From NCBI GenBank assembly GCA_003246335.1, contig QKAR01000110.1, forward strand, positions 1-32,033: a DNA stretch of 32,033 nt. The letters run 5' to 3'. The DNA comes from Spirochaetales bacterium. Its GTDB lineage: Bacteria; Spirochaetota; Spirochaetia; Treponematales; Treponemataceae. The position numbers and the translations under genes are program-made. Below are positions 13,341 to 22,870 of this stretch, in pieces (positions within the stretch are counted from its first letter, which is position 1; every line of letters starts with the position of its first letter). The notes below the pieces were generated by a model that made no database searches, was not told the DNA's origin, and saw nothing but the letters and a program-made list of their open reading frames with translations.

Positions 13341-15890
13341 TTACTGGCAAGATAAAGCTTGAATATTCATCTGAGCGATTTGCTCAAAAACCGGAAAAAA
13401 AGAAGTAACGCAATCGTCACGGATAGCAAGAGTTTCCGTTTTATGGATTAAGACAGTTTCATGGATCGGTAGTGATGCTACCTGGACGATCGCGTCGCGA
13501 AGTGGCCTATCGAAGGCAAAAGGAACGGTCACGGTAAAAAGACCAGGTTCGCCGGAGGCGACGATTTTCACGTCGCAATGAGCAGAAAGGATTTCGGCAA
13601 TCTCAACGCTATTCATGACGCGTTCGGCGATTTCAGGCTCGTAAAAACGATAGTCATATCGGCTGCCCCAGAAATATTTCGATAGCGCCTCGCGCCTAAC
13701 TTTTCGCGAAAGTGGATATAGCATGACTTTTTCAACGCGGATGGTATCGGGCAACGCTCGATTAAGCGCTTCTTTGACGCTTGCGCAATCCTTTTCTTCG
13801 TACAGCAGAAACGAAGCGACCTCATCGCTTGACGCTATGCCGAGCGAAAGGGTTTGGGCGAATTCAAGGCGCGGAATCGGATTAAACCCCTCGGTAAACA
13901 TAACCGGAAGGCCTGAACGCAAAAAAGTCTTATGCCAAACTTCCATGAGCCCCAGATGCGGAATGTACGCCGCTTCGCGTTTTTTCTCGAACGAGACGAT
14001 CACCCGGTGAGTCGCCTCCCTCGCCGGAGCCTCAACGAGGGGCGTATCCGCCGGCGATGTTTTCTCGATGGTTGGTTCCGACGTTTTCCTCACAGAAACG
14101 TCCCCTCCGCACACTCCGCAGGGCGTAGTGCACGGGTCATCGCAGGGAGGCGTCAGCTGGAATGAAGAAGAACGCTCCCACTCGCGTCGAAAGAAAGCTT
14201 TTGACGGGCCTAACGAAACGCCATCCCACGGAAGAGGATCGTCGAGATTTCGTTTCCGCTCTAGGTATTCCGCGACATCCCAGGGAGCCTCGTCTATGAC
14301 CGTTTTCCATATATCGGGACGGGCCCAGTCGTCCCACGCGTCGAGGCGACATCCCCTTCGGTATGCCTCTAAAACGATATCCCCTACCCGTTCATCGCCC
14401 CGGGAAAGCATACCTTCCACAAAGGAATTAAACGGCTTATTCGTGCTGAGCTTAAATTTTCCCCGGGGCAAATTCCCGCGCAAGTACTGAATTTTCGCCT
14501 CGATTTCTGGGATAGAAAGCTGTGGCGCCCACTGATACGGCGTATGCGGCTTGGGAATAAACGTTCCCACGTTCACGGTACACTGCATCCGCGAGCGAGA
14601 CTGTATTTCCTCAAGGAAGTTGACGATTTCGACTTCTTCCCTCAAAATTCCGTCGCCGATCGGCAAGCCGATCATAAAATAGAACTTTGCGGAGCTCCAT
14701 CCGTGCGTCTTCGCCTGCCGCAGAATTTCCACGATGCGGTCTTTGCAAACTTCCTTGTTAAGGGAAAGTTGCCAAAGGTCGACCGGAGTCTCGACGGCGA
14801 ACGTCAAACCGCTTTTGCGAACCTCTGACATTTTCTCGAGCAGCGGGAGCGTGAACGTGTTCACTTTCAGCGAAGGAAGCTGAAAAGAAACGCCCCGAGA
14901 CGCGTATCGCGAAGTCAACGAAGTCATTAAATCGTCGATTCCCGCGTAATCTCCCGAAGAAAGCGACATGAGGCTAATTTCCCGATATCCGCCAACGCTC
15001 ACGAGCCGCTCGACGTCCTCGATGATGCGACCGGCGGGCTTCATCCGCTGGGGACGATAGTAAACGCCCGCGTGGCAAAATCGGCAGCCGTTCGGGCAAC
15101 CGCGCATGATTTCGACCGATCCATGGTCCTGGACGACGCGAAAATTGGGAACTGGTAGGCAGGATACTTGATCCCGCGCGTCGCCGAAACCATCGTAAAT
15201 GGCCCTGCGAGCGCAGGGCTTTCCCTCGACGCGCGCGCGATCCTTGCGCGCGGTCCATACCGAAGGATGCGATTCGATGCGATCGAGCATATCGGCGCGG
15301 GTCGCGCCGTTTTTTTTCATGGCGGCGACGTCTTCCATCAGGCTAAAAAGCCCGCCTTCCGCCTCGCCGATAAAAAAAGCGTCGATAAATCCAGAAAAGG
15401 GCACGGGATTGGTTATTCCGCAACCGCCGGCGATGACGATGGGGTCGCGTGGCCCTCGATCGCGGTTCTGCAGCGGAACCGCGCCGGTGTCGAGTATCGA
15501 GAGAAATCCCGTCACGCCCGGCTCATAGCCAATGCTTACCCCGATGATGTCGGCGTCGCACAGCGGTATGCCAGACTCGAGCGTATACAGCGGCAAGCCC
15601 TTGTTTTTTAGAAGGCTCTCGAAATCGGGCTCGGGCGCGAAAACTCGCTCGCAACGAACGGAAGGAATGCGATTGAGGCCGTCGTACAAAACTTTAATCG
15701 CGAGATTCGACATGCCAATCTCGTACAGGTCGGGAAAGGCGAGCGCGAAAGTTAAATCGGCTGCCGCTTTCTTGATTTGCCCGTATTCCCCGCCCAAATA
15801 ACGAACGGGATTTCGAACAGATGGAAGATCGCGAGAAAGCTCGGAAACGGGATCGATGGTTCGAGAAAAAGGTTTAGGATAACTAGGCAT
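13341..15890 (-). CDS. B12-binding-like radical SAM protein fused to a DUF2344 domain
   Basis: An 849-residue protein corresponding to the TIGR03960-type radical SAM family (about residues 1-600, with a B12-binding-like N-terminal domain) joined to a TIGR03936/DUF2344 domain (about 625-849). The cluster motif is Cys265-x3-Cys269-x2-Cys272 in RGCPNGCRFCHAG. A second cysteine group, Cys583/587/591/594 (CDDPCTTPCGVC), lies at the domain junction and may hold another Fe-S cluster. The reaction is unknown; relatives often neighbour the RNase G gene, hinting at RNA metabolism. It is the last gene of the mre-pbp2-rodA run, its ATG sharing one base with the rodA stop. The final codons fall in the AT-rich island. 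Confidence 0.85.
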   Translation of the reverse strand: MPSYPKPFSRTIDPVSELSRDLPSVRNPVRYLGGEYGQIKKAAADLTFALAFPDLYEIGMSNLAIKVLYDGLNRIPSVRCERVFAPEPDFESLLKNKGLPLYTLESGIPLCDADIIGVSIGYEPGVTGFLSILDTGAVPLQNRDRGPRDPIVIAGGCGITNPVPFSGFIDAFFIGEAEGGLFSLMEDVAAMKKNGATRADMLDRIESHPSVWTARKDRARVEGKPCARRAIYDGFGDARDQVSCLPVPNFRVVQDHGSVEIMRGCPNGCRFCHAGVYYRPQRMKPAGRIIEDVERLVSVGGYREISLMSLSSGDYAGIDDLMTSLTSRYASRGVSFQLPSLKVNTFTLPLLEKMSEVRKSGLTFAVETPVDLWQLSLNKEVCKDRIVEILRQAKTHGWSSAKFYFMIGLPIGDGILREEVEIVNFLEEIQSRSRMQCTVNVGTFIPKPHTPYQWAPQLSIPEIEAKIQYLRGNLPRGKFKLSTNKPFNSFVEGMLSRGDERVGDIVLEAYRRGCRLDAWDDWARPDIWKTVIDEAPWDVAEYLERKRNLDDPLPWDGVSLGPSKAFFRREWERSSSFQLTPPCDDPCTTPCGVCGGDVSVRKTSEPTIEKTSPADTPLVEAPAREATHRVIVSFEKKREAAYIPHLGLMEVWHKTFLRSGLPVMFTEGFNPIPRLEFAQTLSLGIASSDEVASFLLYEEKDCASVKEALNRALPDTIRVEKVMLYPLSRKVRREALSKYFWGSRYDYRFYEPEIAERVMNSVEIAEILSAHCDVKIVASGEPGLFTVTVPFAFDRPLRDAIVQVASLPIHETVLIHKTETLAIRDDCVTSFFPVFEQIAQMNIQALSCQ

Positions 15891-17200
15891 CAGTGCGATA
15901 ACCTGCGCAAATTAATACTCATTAAAATCCCCGTTGCGAGCATCGCGGTCCAGAGGCTGGATCCGCCGTATGAAAGGAACAAGAGGGGAATGCCCGTGAT
16001 CGGCATAATCCCCATGACCATCCCTATATTGACGATAAAGTGAAAAAAGAACATCGCGACGATACCCGTCGCGACGAGTACGCTAAATGAATTTTCCGTT
16101 TTTTTCATGATGACGATCCCGCGAAACAGTATCGCGCCATAGAGCGCGAATACGGCGAAACCACCGAGGAAACCCCACTCTTCCGATAAAATGCTAAATA
16201 TGAAGTCCGTGCTTTGCTGGGGCAAGAATCGATAGTGACTTTGCGTTCCTTTGAGGAAACCGAGGCCGAACGGCCCGCCTGAGCCGATGGCGGTAATTGA
16301 CTGAATGATGTTCCAGCCGGACCCGAGCGGGTCGACGTTCGGATCGAGGAACACGATGAGCCGCATGATCTGGTAGTCTTTCAGCACGTGCGAGGCGCCT
16401 TTCGCGAGAACGAGGGACGCGGCGATTATCCCGGTGACGTAGGCGATCCAATAATAGTATCGGGCCTTAAACGTCAAGCGCCCAATCAGCGCGAGGACGG
16501 TTACCGACGAGAGCGCGAAAAGCACTATCAGGAAAAACCGAATATTCGTGAGCACGCCCACGATGGGAAAATCGGACTTAAAAATCGCCGTCTGCCACAG
16601 GGGAAACACGGTAAAGACAATCGTCAAAATACCGCCGAAAAAAACCATTCCGAGGTATCGGAGCGGAATGCCGGCCATAAAGCACATAGCGAGAAAAATC
16701 GGAAAATACACCGACGCGGTACCGAGATCCGGTTGCGAAAGAATAAGGAGCATCGGAGCCCCCATAATCAGGCCCGATTTGATAAAGCGCCTGAAATCCG
16801 ACTCATTGCGAACGGAAGTGTCCAAATAATAGGCGAGAAAAAGGACATACACGAGCTTCATGAATTCAGACGGCTGAATGCCGTAATCGCCGATACCGAT
16901 CCAGCTCTTCGCGCCGTTTACGTACCTACCGAAAATACGCGTGTATAAAAGGATGCCGAGCGCGATGGCGAACATCAAGAACGTTCGGTCCGCCACTCGC
17001 CGAAAGTCGACGAAAGTGATCGCCACCATGAGAATCAAGCCGGAGAGAGCCCAAACGATTTGCTTAATATACTCGTTCGATACGGAATCTCCGGTCGAGT
17101 TGATGCCCGACGAATAAATGAACAAAATACCTATTGTCGAGAGAAACGCGACGGCGAGAAACAGCACGTAATCGAAATACGTATATTGCCTTAAGTTCAT
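15890..17200 (-). CDS. rodA: Peptidoglycan glycosyltransferase RodA
   Basis: A 436-residue SEDS protein with about ten membrane segments, beginning LRQYTYFDYVLFLAVAFLS. SEDS signatures include SWIGIGDYGIQPSEFMKL, the acidic SQPDLGTA segment, and near the C-terminus GSGPFG-type (IGSGGPFGLGFLKGTQSHYRFLP) and ITGIPLLFLSYGGSS segments. RodA polymerises lipid II during lateral wall elongation together with PBP2. It is longer than the E. coli protein (370), with an extra hydrophobic region in the middle (about 200-265). The ATG overlaps the PBP2 stop by 4 bases. Confidence 0.95.
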   Translation of the reverse strand: MNLRQYTYFDYVLFLAVAFLSTIGILFIYSSGINSTGDSVSNEYIKQIVWALSGLILMVAITFVDFRRVADRTFLMFAIALGILLYTRIFGRYVNGAKSWIGIGDYGIQPSEFMKLVYVLFLAYYLDTSVRNESDFRRFIKSGLIMGAPMLLILSQPDLGTASVYFPIFLAMCFMAGIPLRYLGMVFFGGILTIVFTVFPLWQTAIFKSDFPIVGVLTNIRFFLIVLFALSSVTVLALIGRLTFKARYYYWIAYVTGIIAASLVLAKGASHVLKDYQIMRLIVFLDPNVDPLGSGWNIIQSITAIGSGGPFGLGFLKGTQSHYRFLPQQSTDFIFSILSEEWGFLGGFAVFALYGAILFRGIVIMKKTENSFSVLVATGIVAMFFFHFIVNIGMVMGIMPITGIPLLFLSYGGSSLWTAMLATGILMSINLRRLSH

Positions 17201-19044
17201 TCTTGCCTTCCTCGTGGCCCGGTCAGATAGCGGAATCCGAGCGCGTCGACGGCCTCATCGTACGTTTGATCCGCGAAAACTCCCTGACATATGATATTGG
17301 TCGCGTACGGAGCCCACCATTCCCAGGGGTTAGAGGCCTCAACCATCACGACGACGACGACGGCGTCCTCGGGAGGCCCGTCGTAGGGACCATAGGCGAC
17401 CATCCACGAGTGCCAGCGGTCATGCAAGCCGACTTCTGCCGTTCCAGTCTTTCCGGCGAGTTGAACGATTTTGTTCTTCATCGGGATTTGAGAAGTTCCG
17501 TTCGTGATGACATAGCGCATGTCCTCGCGAACCTTCGCGAAAACGTCGGGGGAAACGTCGCTCGTCATCAGGGTCTCGGGCTGCGTGACGGTTATAATCG
17601 CGTTCGTCACGGGATCGCGAACCTCTTTGAGGAGATGAGGACGGTAAATCGTGCCGCTATTCACGACCATGGCGACCATATCGGCGAGCTGAAGCGGGGA
17701 CGCGAGCGTATAGCCCTGCCCGATCGACATGTTCATGGTATCGCCGCCGAGCCATTTTTCGTGGAAACGGCGTTCTTTCCACTGCGGGGTCGGGACGAAA
17801 CCGTTCGTCTGGCTCGGTAGGTCTATTTGCGCCGATTGGCCGAAACCGAACGATTGCGCGTACGAGGCAATACGGTCTACCCCGAGATTGTCCCTGCCGA
17901 CGATCCAATAATAAATATCGCAGGATTGCGCAAGCGCGTTCTTGAGGTCTAAGGGACCATGGCCCGGCCGTCGGATATGGCAGCGGAATATTCGGTCGCC
18001 GTACTCGATCTCGCCCTCGCAAACTATTTTTTTGTCCGGGGAAATGGCGTTTTCCGCCAACAGCGCGGTCGTCATGATGACCTTGAACGTGGAAGCGGGC
18101 GGATAACTCGCGTTGACGACGCGATTCAGTAAGGGGTTATCCTTATCGTTCAAGAGTTTTTGATATTCCTCGTTCGCCTGGTCGCTGTTAAAGAGGTTCG
18201 GATCGAAAAAGGGATAGGAAACCATGGCGAGAATCTCGCCGGTCGCCGGCTTAAGGACGACGGCTGAGCCGATTCGCTTTCCCAGCGCGTGCTCGGCGAG
18301 AGTTTGCGTCTCGCGGTCAATTGTGAGCACGAGATTCTTACCCATTTCTGGCGCTTGCACGGACGTGCTGTTCTCTATGTACCGGCCCTTCACGTCAACC
18401 GTACGGTACTCGTATCCATCAACGCCCCTCAGCAACTCGTCGTACTGCTTTTCGATGCCGGCTTTCCCGATGATGCTGTTCGCGCTATAGCCCTTATTGT
18501 AAAAAAGCTTCAATTCTTCCCGGGTAATGTCACCGACGTAGCCGACGACGTGGGAGATCGACCCCGTCTCAACGTAGTTGCGGATGGGTTTCGAACGCCA
18601 AGAGACTCCCGGAAGCTCATCTATGGACTCCGCGATGTTCGCGATCGTCTCGTACGGGACGTTACTCTTGATTTCGACGTTTTGGTACGAGCGGCGAATG
18701 CTTGTGGGGATTTCCCGCTCGACTTCGGAGATGGGAACCCCGACGATATCGCAGAGGCGGGTAATGACGGTCTGAAACTGATCCGGGGGAATTTCCCCCG
18801 GAGTCACGTCAACCGCGAACGAGTCGATGTTTAGGACCATGGGGACGGTCCCGTCGCGGTCGAAAATCTCTCCGCGCTGAGCGGTAATCTTCTTTGACCG
18901 TTGAGAAATATTTTGCGACTGGCGGCGATACGCGTCGCCCTGGAGGATTTGCATCGAGAACAGCTTGAAAAAATACGCGAATAGGATGACGAAAATCGTT
19001 ACCGCAAGCACGTACACGCGCGAAGACCGAACGTCAGCGCTCAT
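17197..19044 (-). CDS. mrdA: Penicillin-binding protein 2 (elongation transpeptidase)
   Basis: A 615-residue class B PBP with a single N-terminal membrane segment (about 9-30), then the PBP dimerisation domain, and a transpeptidase domain from about 240. Catalytic motifs are Ser318-Thr-Phe-Lys321 (ASTFK), Ser374-Cys-Asp376 and Lys531-Thr-Gly-Thr. The Asp in the second motif agrees with the PBP2 rather than the PBP3 type. The role is crosslinking of peptidoglycan strands made by RodA in the elongasome. It overlaps both mreD (4 bases) and rodA (4 bases), consistent with stoichiometric expression. Confidence 0.95.
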   Translation of the reverse strand: MSADVRSSRVYVLAVTIFVILFAYFFKLFSMQILQGDAYRRQSQNISQRSKKITAQRGEIFDRDGTVPMVLNIDSFAVDVTPGEIPPDQFQTVITRLCDIVGVPISEVEREIPTSIRRSYQNVEIKSNVPYETIANIAESIDELPGVSWRSKPIRNYVETGSISHVVGYVGDITREELKLFYNKGYSANSIIGKAGIEKQYDELLRGVDGYEYRTVDVKGRYIENSTSVQAPEMGKNLVLTIDRETQTLAEHALGKRIGSAVVLKPATGEILAMVSYPFFDPNLFNSDQANEEYQKLLNDKDNPLLNRVVNASYPPASTFKVIMTTALLAENAISPDKKIVCEGEIEYGDRIFRCHIRRPGHGPLDLKNALAQSCDIYYWIVGRDNLGVDRIASYAQSFGFGQSAQIDLPSQTNGFVPTPQWKERRFHEKWLGGDTMNMSIGQGYTLASPLQLADMVAMVVNSGTIYRPHLLKEVRDPVTNAIITVTQPETLMTSDVSPDVFAKVREDMRYVITNGTSQIPMKNKIVQLAGKTGTAEVGLHDRWHSWMVAYGPYDGPPEDAVVVVVMVEASNPWEWWAPYATNIICQGVFADQTYDEAVDALGFRYLTGPRGRQE

Positions 19045-19550
19045 TCAACAGCCTTCACGCGAGTGGAGAAAAGATTGGGAAAAAAACCTAACACGCCGAA
19101 AATGAGCGGAGCGCACAGGGAATTAGCCAGTATTTCAAGCCACAATACCTCGCCGTTCAATCGATACGCGAGAATTCCGGAACCGAAAAACAGGGATAAG
19201 ACTAACGTCGTCGCCGCTTTCATGACCGTCGCGACGAGGCCCATCCCCATGGGGATCAAGACCGGACTCAAAATAAAAGACCCGGAAAATTTTCCCGCTA
19301 CAAAGCCAATAAGCGGTTTCGTGAAGGAGTTAAGCCCGATCGGCGAAGCCGATAAAAAATCGAGAAAAAGACCCGAAATAAAGCCGGTCGTCGAGCCGAC
19401 CGTCGAGCCATTGACGAACGATACGTAGACGACTACCAAAAGCACGAGGTCGGGAACCACCGGCAAAAAGGCGATGTTCGCGAGAATCGCCGCCTGAAAT
19501 AACGCGCAAAACAATACCGCAACGCTCGTCCAAAATACCGTGCGTCCCAT
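19041..19550 (-). CDS. mreD: Rod shape-determining protein MreD
   Basis: A 169-residue hydrophobic protein with about five membrane segments and the MreD features LPVVPDLVLLVVVYVSF and GSTTGFISGLFLDFLSASPIGLNS. MreD is an inner-membrane part of the elongation complex. The identification is helped by its place between mreC (1-base TGATG overlap) and mrdA (4-base overlap). Sequence conservation of MreD is always low. Confidence 0.9.
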   Translation of the reverse strand: MGRTVFWTSVAVLFCALFQAAILANIAFLPVVPDLVLLVVVYVSFVNGSTVGSTTGFISGLFLDFLSASPIGLNSFTKPLIGFVAGKFSGSFILSPVLIPMGMGLVATVMKAATTLVLSLFFGSGILAYRLNGEVLWLEILANSLCAPLIFGVLGFFPNLFSTRVKAVE

Positions 19551-20410
19551 CAGTTCCCCACTCCCGTTTCAGAATCCATATCCAACACAAAAACGTTCTC
19601 AAGCCGGGAAAAATCTATCGCCGGCTCCACGTCAAGCTCGATCGAGGTCTCGTAATCGAGGCCCCTGATTTTCGACACGAAACCGATTAAGGCGTTTTTG
19701 GGGTAATGAAGGTTTTCGCCGGAAGTGACGACGCGCTCGCCGACGTAAATTTCGTCCTTTGCCCGTTTTTTAACGTATTTCATGACTACCGGCTCATCGG
19801 GCGAGCCCTGACCATTCACCAAACCATCGTAACGACTCGTTTCAAGACGGCCGGATACGTAACATTGATAATCGTAAATCGGCATCACTAAACTCGTGAG
19901 TCGGCCTACTTGCGCGATCTTACCCACGAGGGCTGATTCATTGCCCTGAAACGCGATAACCGGCATGTCTTTGCGAATGCCGTGTTTAGCGCCGCGATTG
20001 ATGGTTATGCCCGAATACAGGTTATTGGGGTCATGGCCGATGATCTCGGCGGGAATATTGCGAAGCGTAAGCGTCTGCGAATAGCCCAAAAGCTCGCGGA
20101 GCCGTAAATTTTCAGACTGAATGTCTACGTTAGAACGCTGGAGAATTTCGTAATCCTCCAGCCGTTTCGTTAACTCATCGTAATCGTGCCGCAATTTCGA
20201 CAATTCGCCTATCGCGGTCACCGTCCCCGAAAAAAAAGCCGAGACCGAGTACACGCCTTTTTGGGCGCCCGACATAAGCGAGAAACCGATCGTCCGGAAG
20301 TTTACGACGAAACCGCCGGACGAAAAAGCGAGCAGTATCCCCGATACCGCCAAGTAGACGATAAGCAGGAATGAATCAAGCTTAAGCCGGAAAGGGAGCT
20401 GTTTTCGCAT
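19550..20410 (-). CDS. mreC: Rod shape-determining protein MreC
   Basis: A 286-residue bitopic protein. A membrane segment at about 13-31 is followed by a coiled coil (about 64-110), then the two beta-barrel domains typical of MreC, with LRELLGY at the coil end, IIGHDPNNLYSGITINRGAKHGI and the closing GRVVTS-like segment (GERVVTSGENLHYPKNALIG). MreC scaffolds PBP2 in the periplasm and links it to MreB. It starts 8 bases after the mreB stop. Confidence 0.95.
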   Translation of the reverse strand: MRKQLPFRLKLDSFLLIVYLAVSGILLAFSSGGFVVNFRTIGFSLMSGAQKGVYSVSAFFSGTVTAIGELSKLRHDYDELTKRLEDYEILQRSNVDIQSENLRLRELLGYSQTLTLRNIPAEIIGHDPNNLYSGITINRGAKHGIRKDMPVIAFQGNESALVGKIAQVGRLTSLVMPIYDYQCYVSGRLETSRYDGLVNGQGSPDEPVVMKYVKKRAKDEIYVGERVVTSGENLHYPKNALIGFVSKIRGLDYETSIELDVEPAIDFSRLENVFVLDMDSETGVGN

Positions 20411-20418
20411 AGAAACGG

Positions 20419-21453
20419 TTAATTATTCAAATTGTCGTAAATGCTGCGATCAATCGACATATCTTTGAATATATCGTAATACTGACCGGCGCCGATGGCG
20501 ACGCAATCCATGGGATTTTCAGCGAGAATGACGGGTACGCCCGTTTCTTTCGAGATGAGCTTCGGAAGACCCTTCAGCAAGGCGCCGCCGCCGGTCATGA
20601 CGATTCCGCGCTCGACGATATCGGCCGCGAGTTCCGGAGGAGTCTGAGCGAGCGTACGCTTAATCTCCTCGACGATCTGCGTGATCGGGTCTTTCAGCGC
20701 CTCGCGAACCTCAACGGAGTCGATCTCAAGCCGGCGCGGCAATCCGGTGATCGCGTCGGTACCCTTAATCTCGACTTTCTCGATATTTTTCTCAGGGGAG
20801 GCGTTTCCAATCTCGATTTTCAATCGCTCTGCGGTTTGCTCGCCGATGATGAGGTTATGAACGGAACGGACGTGCTTAATGATAGCCTGATCGAATTCGT
20901 CGCCGCCGAGGCGAATGGCGTTCGTAACGACCATGCCGCCGAGGGAAATTACCGAAACTTCGGTAGTTCCGCCGCCGATATCGCAAATCATGTGCCCGGC
21001 TGGTTCGTGAATCGGGATTTGGGCGCCGATAGCGGCCGCGAGCGATTCCTCGATAACCTGAACCTCGCGCGCGCCCGCTTTATAGGCGCTCTCCTTCACC
21101 GCACGGTTTTCGACGTCGGTGATGCAGCTCGGAATGCCGATGACCATCCGCGGCTTAATGAGGCCATGACGCGGCATTATTTTCGACACGAAATACCGAA
21201 TCATTTTTTCGGTCGTGTCCATGTCCGCTATGACGCCGTCCTTTAAGGGACGGATGGCTATAATATTGCCCGGCGTTTTCCACAGCATTCTTTTCGCCTC
21301 GGCTCCGACCGCGACGACTCGCTTCGTGCCGCGCTCAACGGCGACGACGGACGGTTCGTTTACGACGATGCCTTTCCCATGGACGTAAATTAACGTATTG
21401 CAGGTACCGAGATCGATACCGATATCAGCGGATAGACTCTTGAAAAAGCCCAT
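20419..21453 (-). CDS. mreB: Actin-like rod shape protein MreB
   Basis: A 344-residue actin-fold ATPase. Phosphate 1 ([14 protein letters not shown], from about residue 11), phosphate 2 ([14 protein letters not shown], about 158-171) and the adenosine motif ([14 protein letters not shown]) are all intact. Membrane-bound MreB filaments direct the elongation machinery. GGGAGG lies about 9 bases before the ATG. The TPR gene ends 33 bases upstream and no promoter is evident in that gap, so expression probably comes from further upstream. Confidence 0.97.
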   Translation of the reverse strand: MGFFKSLSADIGIDLGTCNTLIYVHGKGIVVNEPSVVAVERGTKRVVAVGAEAKRMLWKTPGNIIAIRPLKDGVIADMDTTEKMIRYFVSKIMPRHGLIKPRMVIGIPSCITDVENRAVKESAYKAGAREVQVIEESLAAAIGAQIPIHEPAGHMICDIGGGTTEVSVISLGGMVVTNAIRLGGDEFDQAIIKHVRSVHNLIIGEQTAERLKIEIGNASPEKNIEKVEIKGTDAITGLPRRLEIDSVEVREALKDPITQIVEEIKRTLAQTPPELAADIVERGIVMTGGGALLKGLPKLISKETGVPVILAENPMDCVAIGAGQYYDIFKDMSIDRSIYDNLNN

Positions 21454-21486
21454 AGTGGCAGAACCTCCCGAAATACAAGCGTTTCT

Positions 21487-22425
21487 CTAAATGTTCAATT
21501 TCGCCCGGGCGCCGGCATGCACAGGATCCAGCTTGAGCGCTTTGCGCCATTCGGCGCGAGCCCGAATCAGATCGCCCTGATTTTCATATATTACACCAAG
21601 ACCATAATGCGCGTCAGCTGAATTCGGCTCTTTTTCGAGGATTGCGTCAAATTCGCTTTGGGCTGACAAGAGGTTTTGCTCGCCGAGAAAAATATCGCCG
21701 AGCTCATAATGGCATTTAAGCAACAGAAGGTCATCGTTCGTTGTCCGTATGGCTTCGTACAGATATTGTTTTGCCCGCTCGGCATCACCTGATTTCCGGT
21801 ACGCCTTCGCGATGGTGAAGAGTAAGACGTCCGACTGCTTTACGGAAAGTGCATCGGTGAACGCTTGAATGCTTTTGTCGCTTTCGCCCAGCATATCGGC
21901 CGCAAGGCCTCGAAATTCCTGGATATCGTCGGGCCGAAAATTGGCGTTCCAGGCGTAGTCGAGGAATTTAAGCGATAAGTCGGCGTAGTAATAGCCGCGT
22001 TGATAATAGGCCTTACCGAGCACGTAAGCGAGTTCGGGTTTCTCGGTGTCCGAGACGCGATACCAGGCGTTGCGGAGGCTTTGAATCGACTCGTCGATAT
22101 AGTTCTGAGCCAAAGTCGAGTCGTTTTGCTCGGCGAATAAATAATACGAGGCGAAACCATGCATCGCGAGGGCGGCGCCGTCTTGGGGCCGTTTCGCGAG
22201 TACCGCCGACGAAGAGTCGTACACCGAAGGATAGTCACCCGCGCGCCACTGCCGATATATCGACGAAAGCGAAGGAGCGTAAGCACGCGACTTTTTTACG
22301 TACAAAACCACAAAAAACGCGACGACGCAGACGGCGATAAAAAAGCCGACGGCAATAAGTCGCGCCGGAATCAATCGGCGGTTTCCCGACAGCAAATATT
22401 TCTTTCGATACCTGGTCGTTCTCAT
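21487..22425 (-). CDS. TPR-repeat membrane protein
   Basis: A 312-residue protein with a basic N-terminus and one membrane segment at about 21-45, followed by tetratricopeptide-type helices. The best repeats are near the C-terminus: GDAERAKQYLYEAI, NLLSAQSEFDAILEKEPNSADAHYGLGVIYEN and GDLIRARAEWRKALKLDPVHAGA. A topology with the repeats outside the membrane seems likely. TPR domains bind other proteins; the place directly before mreB suggests an assembly role in wall synthesis, but that is inference from neighbourhood. AGGA lies 9 bases before the ATG, directly after the U-run that follows rnpB. Confidence 0.85.
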   Translation of the reverse strand: MRTTRYRKKYLLSGNRRLIPARLIAVGFFIAVCVVAFFVVLYVKKSRAYAPSLSSIYRQWRAGDYPSVYDSSSAVLAKRPQDGAALAMHGFASYYLFAEQNDSTLAQNYIDESIQSLRNAWYRVSDTEKPELAYVLGKAYYQRGYYYADLSLKFLDYAWNANFRPDDIQEFRGLAADMLGESDKSIQAFTDALSVKQSDVLLFTIAKAYRKSGDAERAKQYLYEAIRTTNDDLLLLKCHYELGDIFLGEQNLLSAQSEFDAILEKEPNSADAHYGLGVIYENQGDLIRARAEWRKALKLDPVHAGARAKLNI

Positions 22426-22446
22426 GCGTGCGTATCCTAAAAAAAA

Positions 22447-22868
<422 letters not shown>

Positions 22869-22870
22869 TA

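Noticed and set aside
16388-16948. 186-residue plus-strand frame inside rodA
   Set aside because: Highly charged antisense shadow of a hydrophobic membrane protein, with no ribosome site or domain.
17134-17820. 228-residue plus-strand frame inside mrdA
   Set aside because: Antisense shadow; the PBP2 frame has all catalytic motifs.
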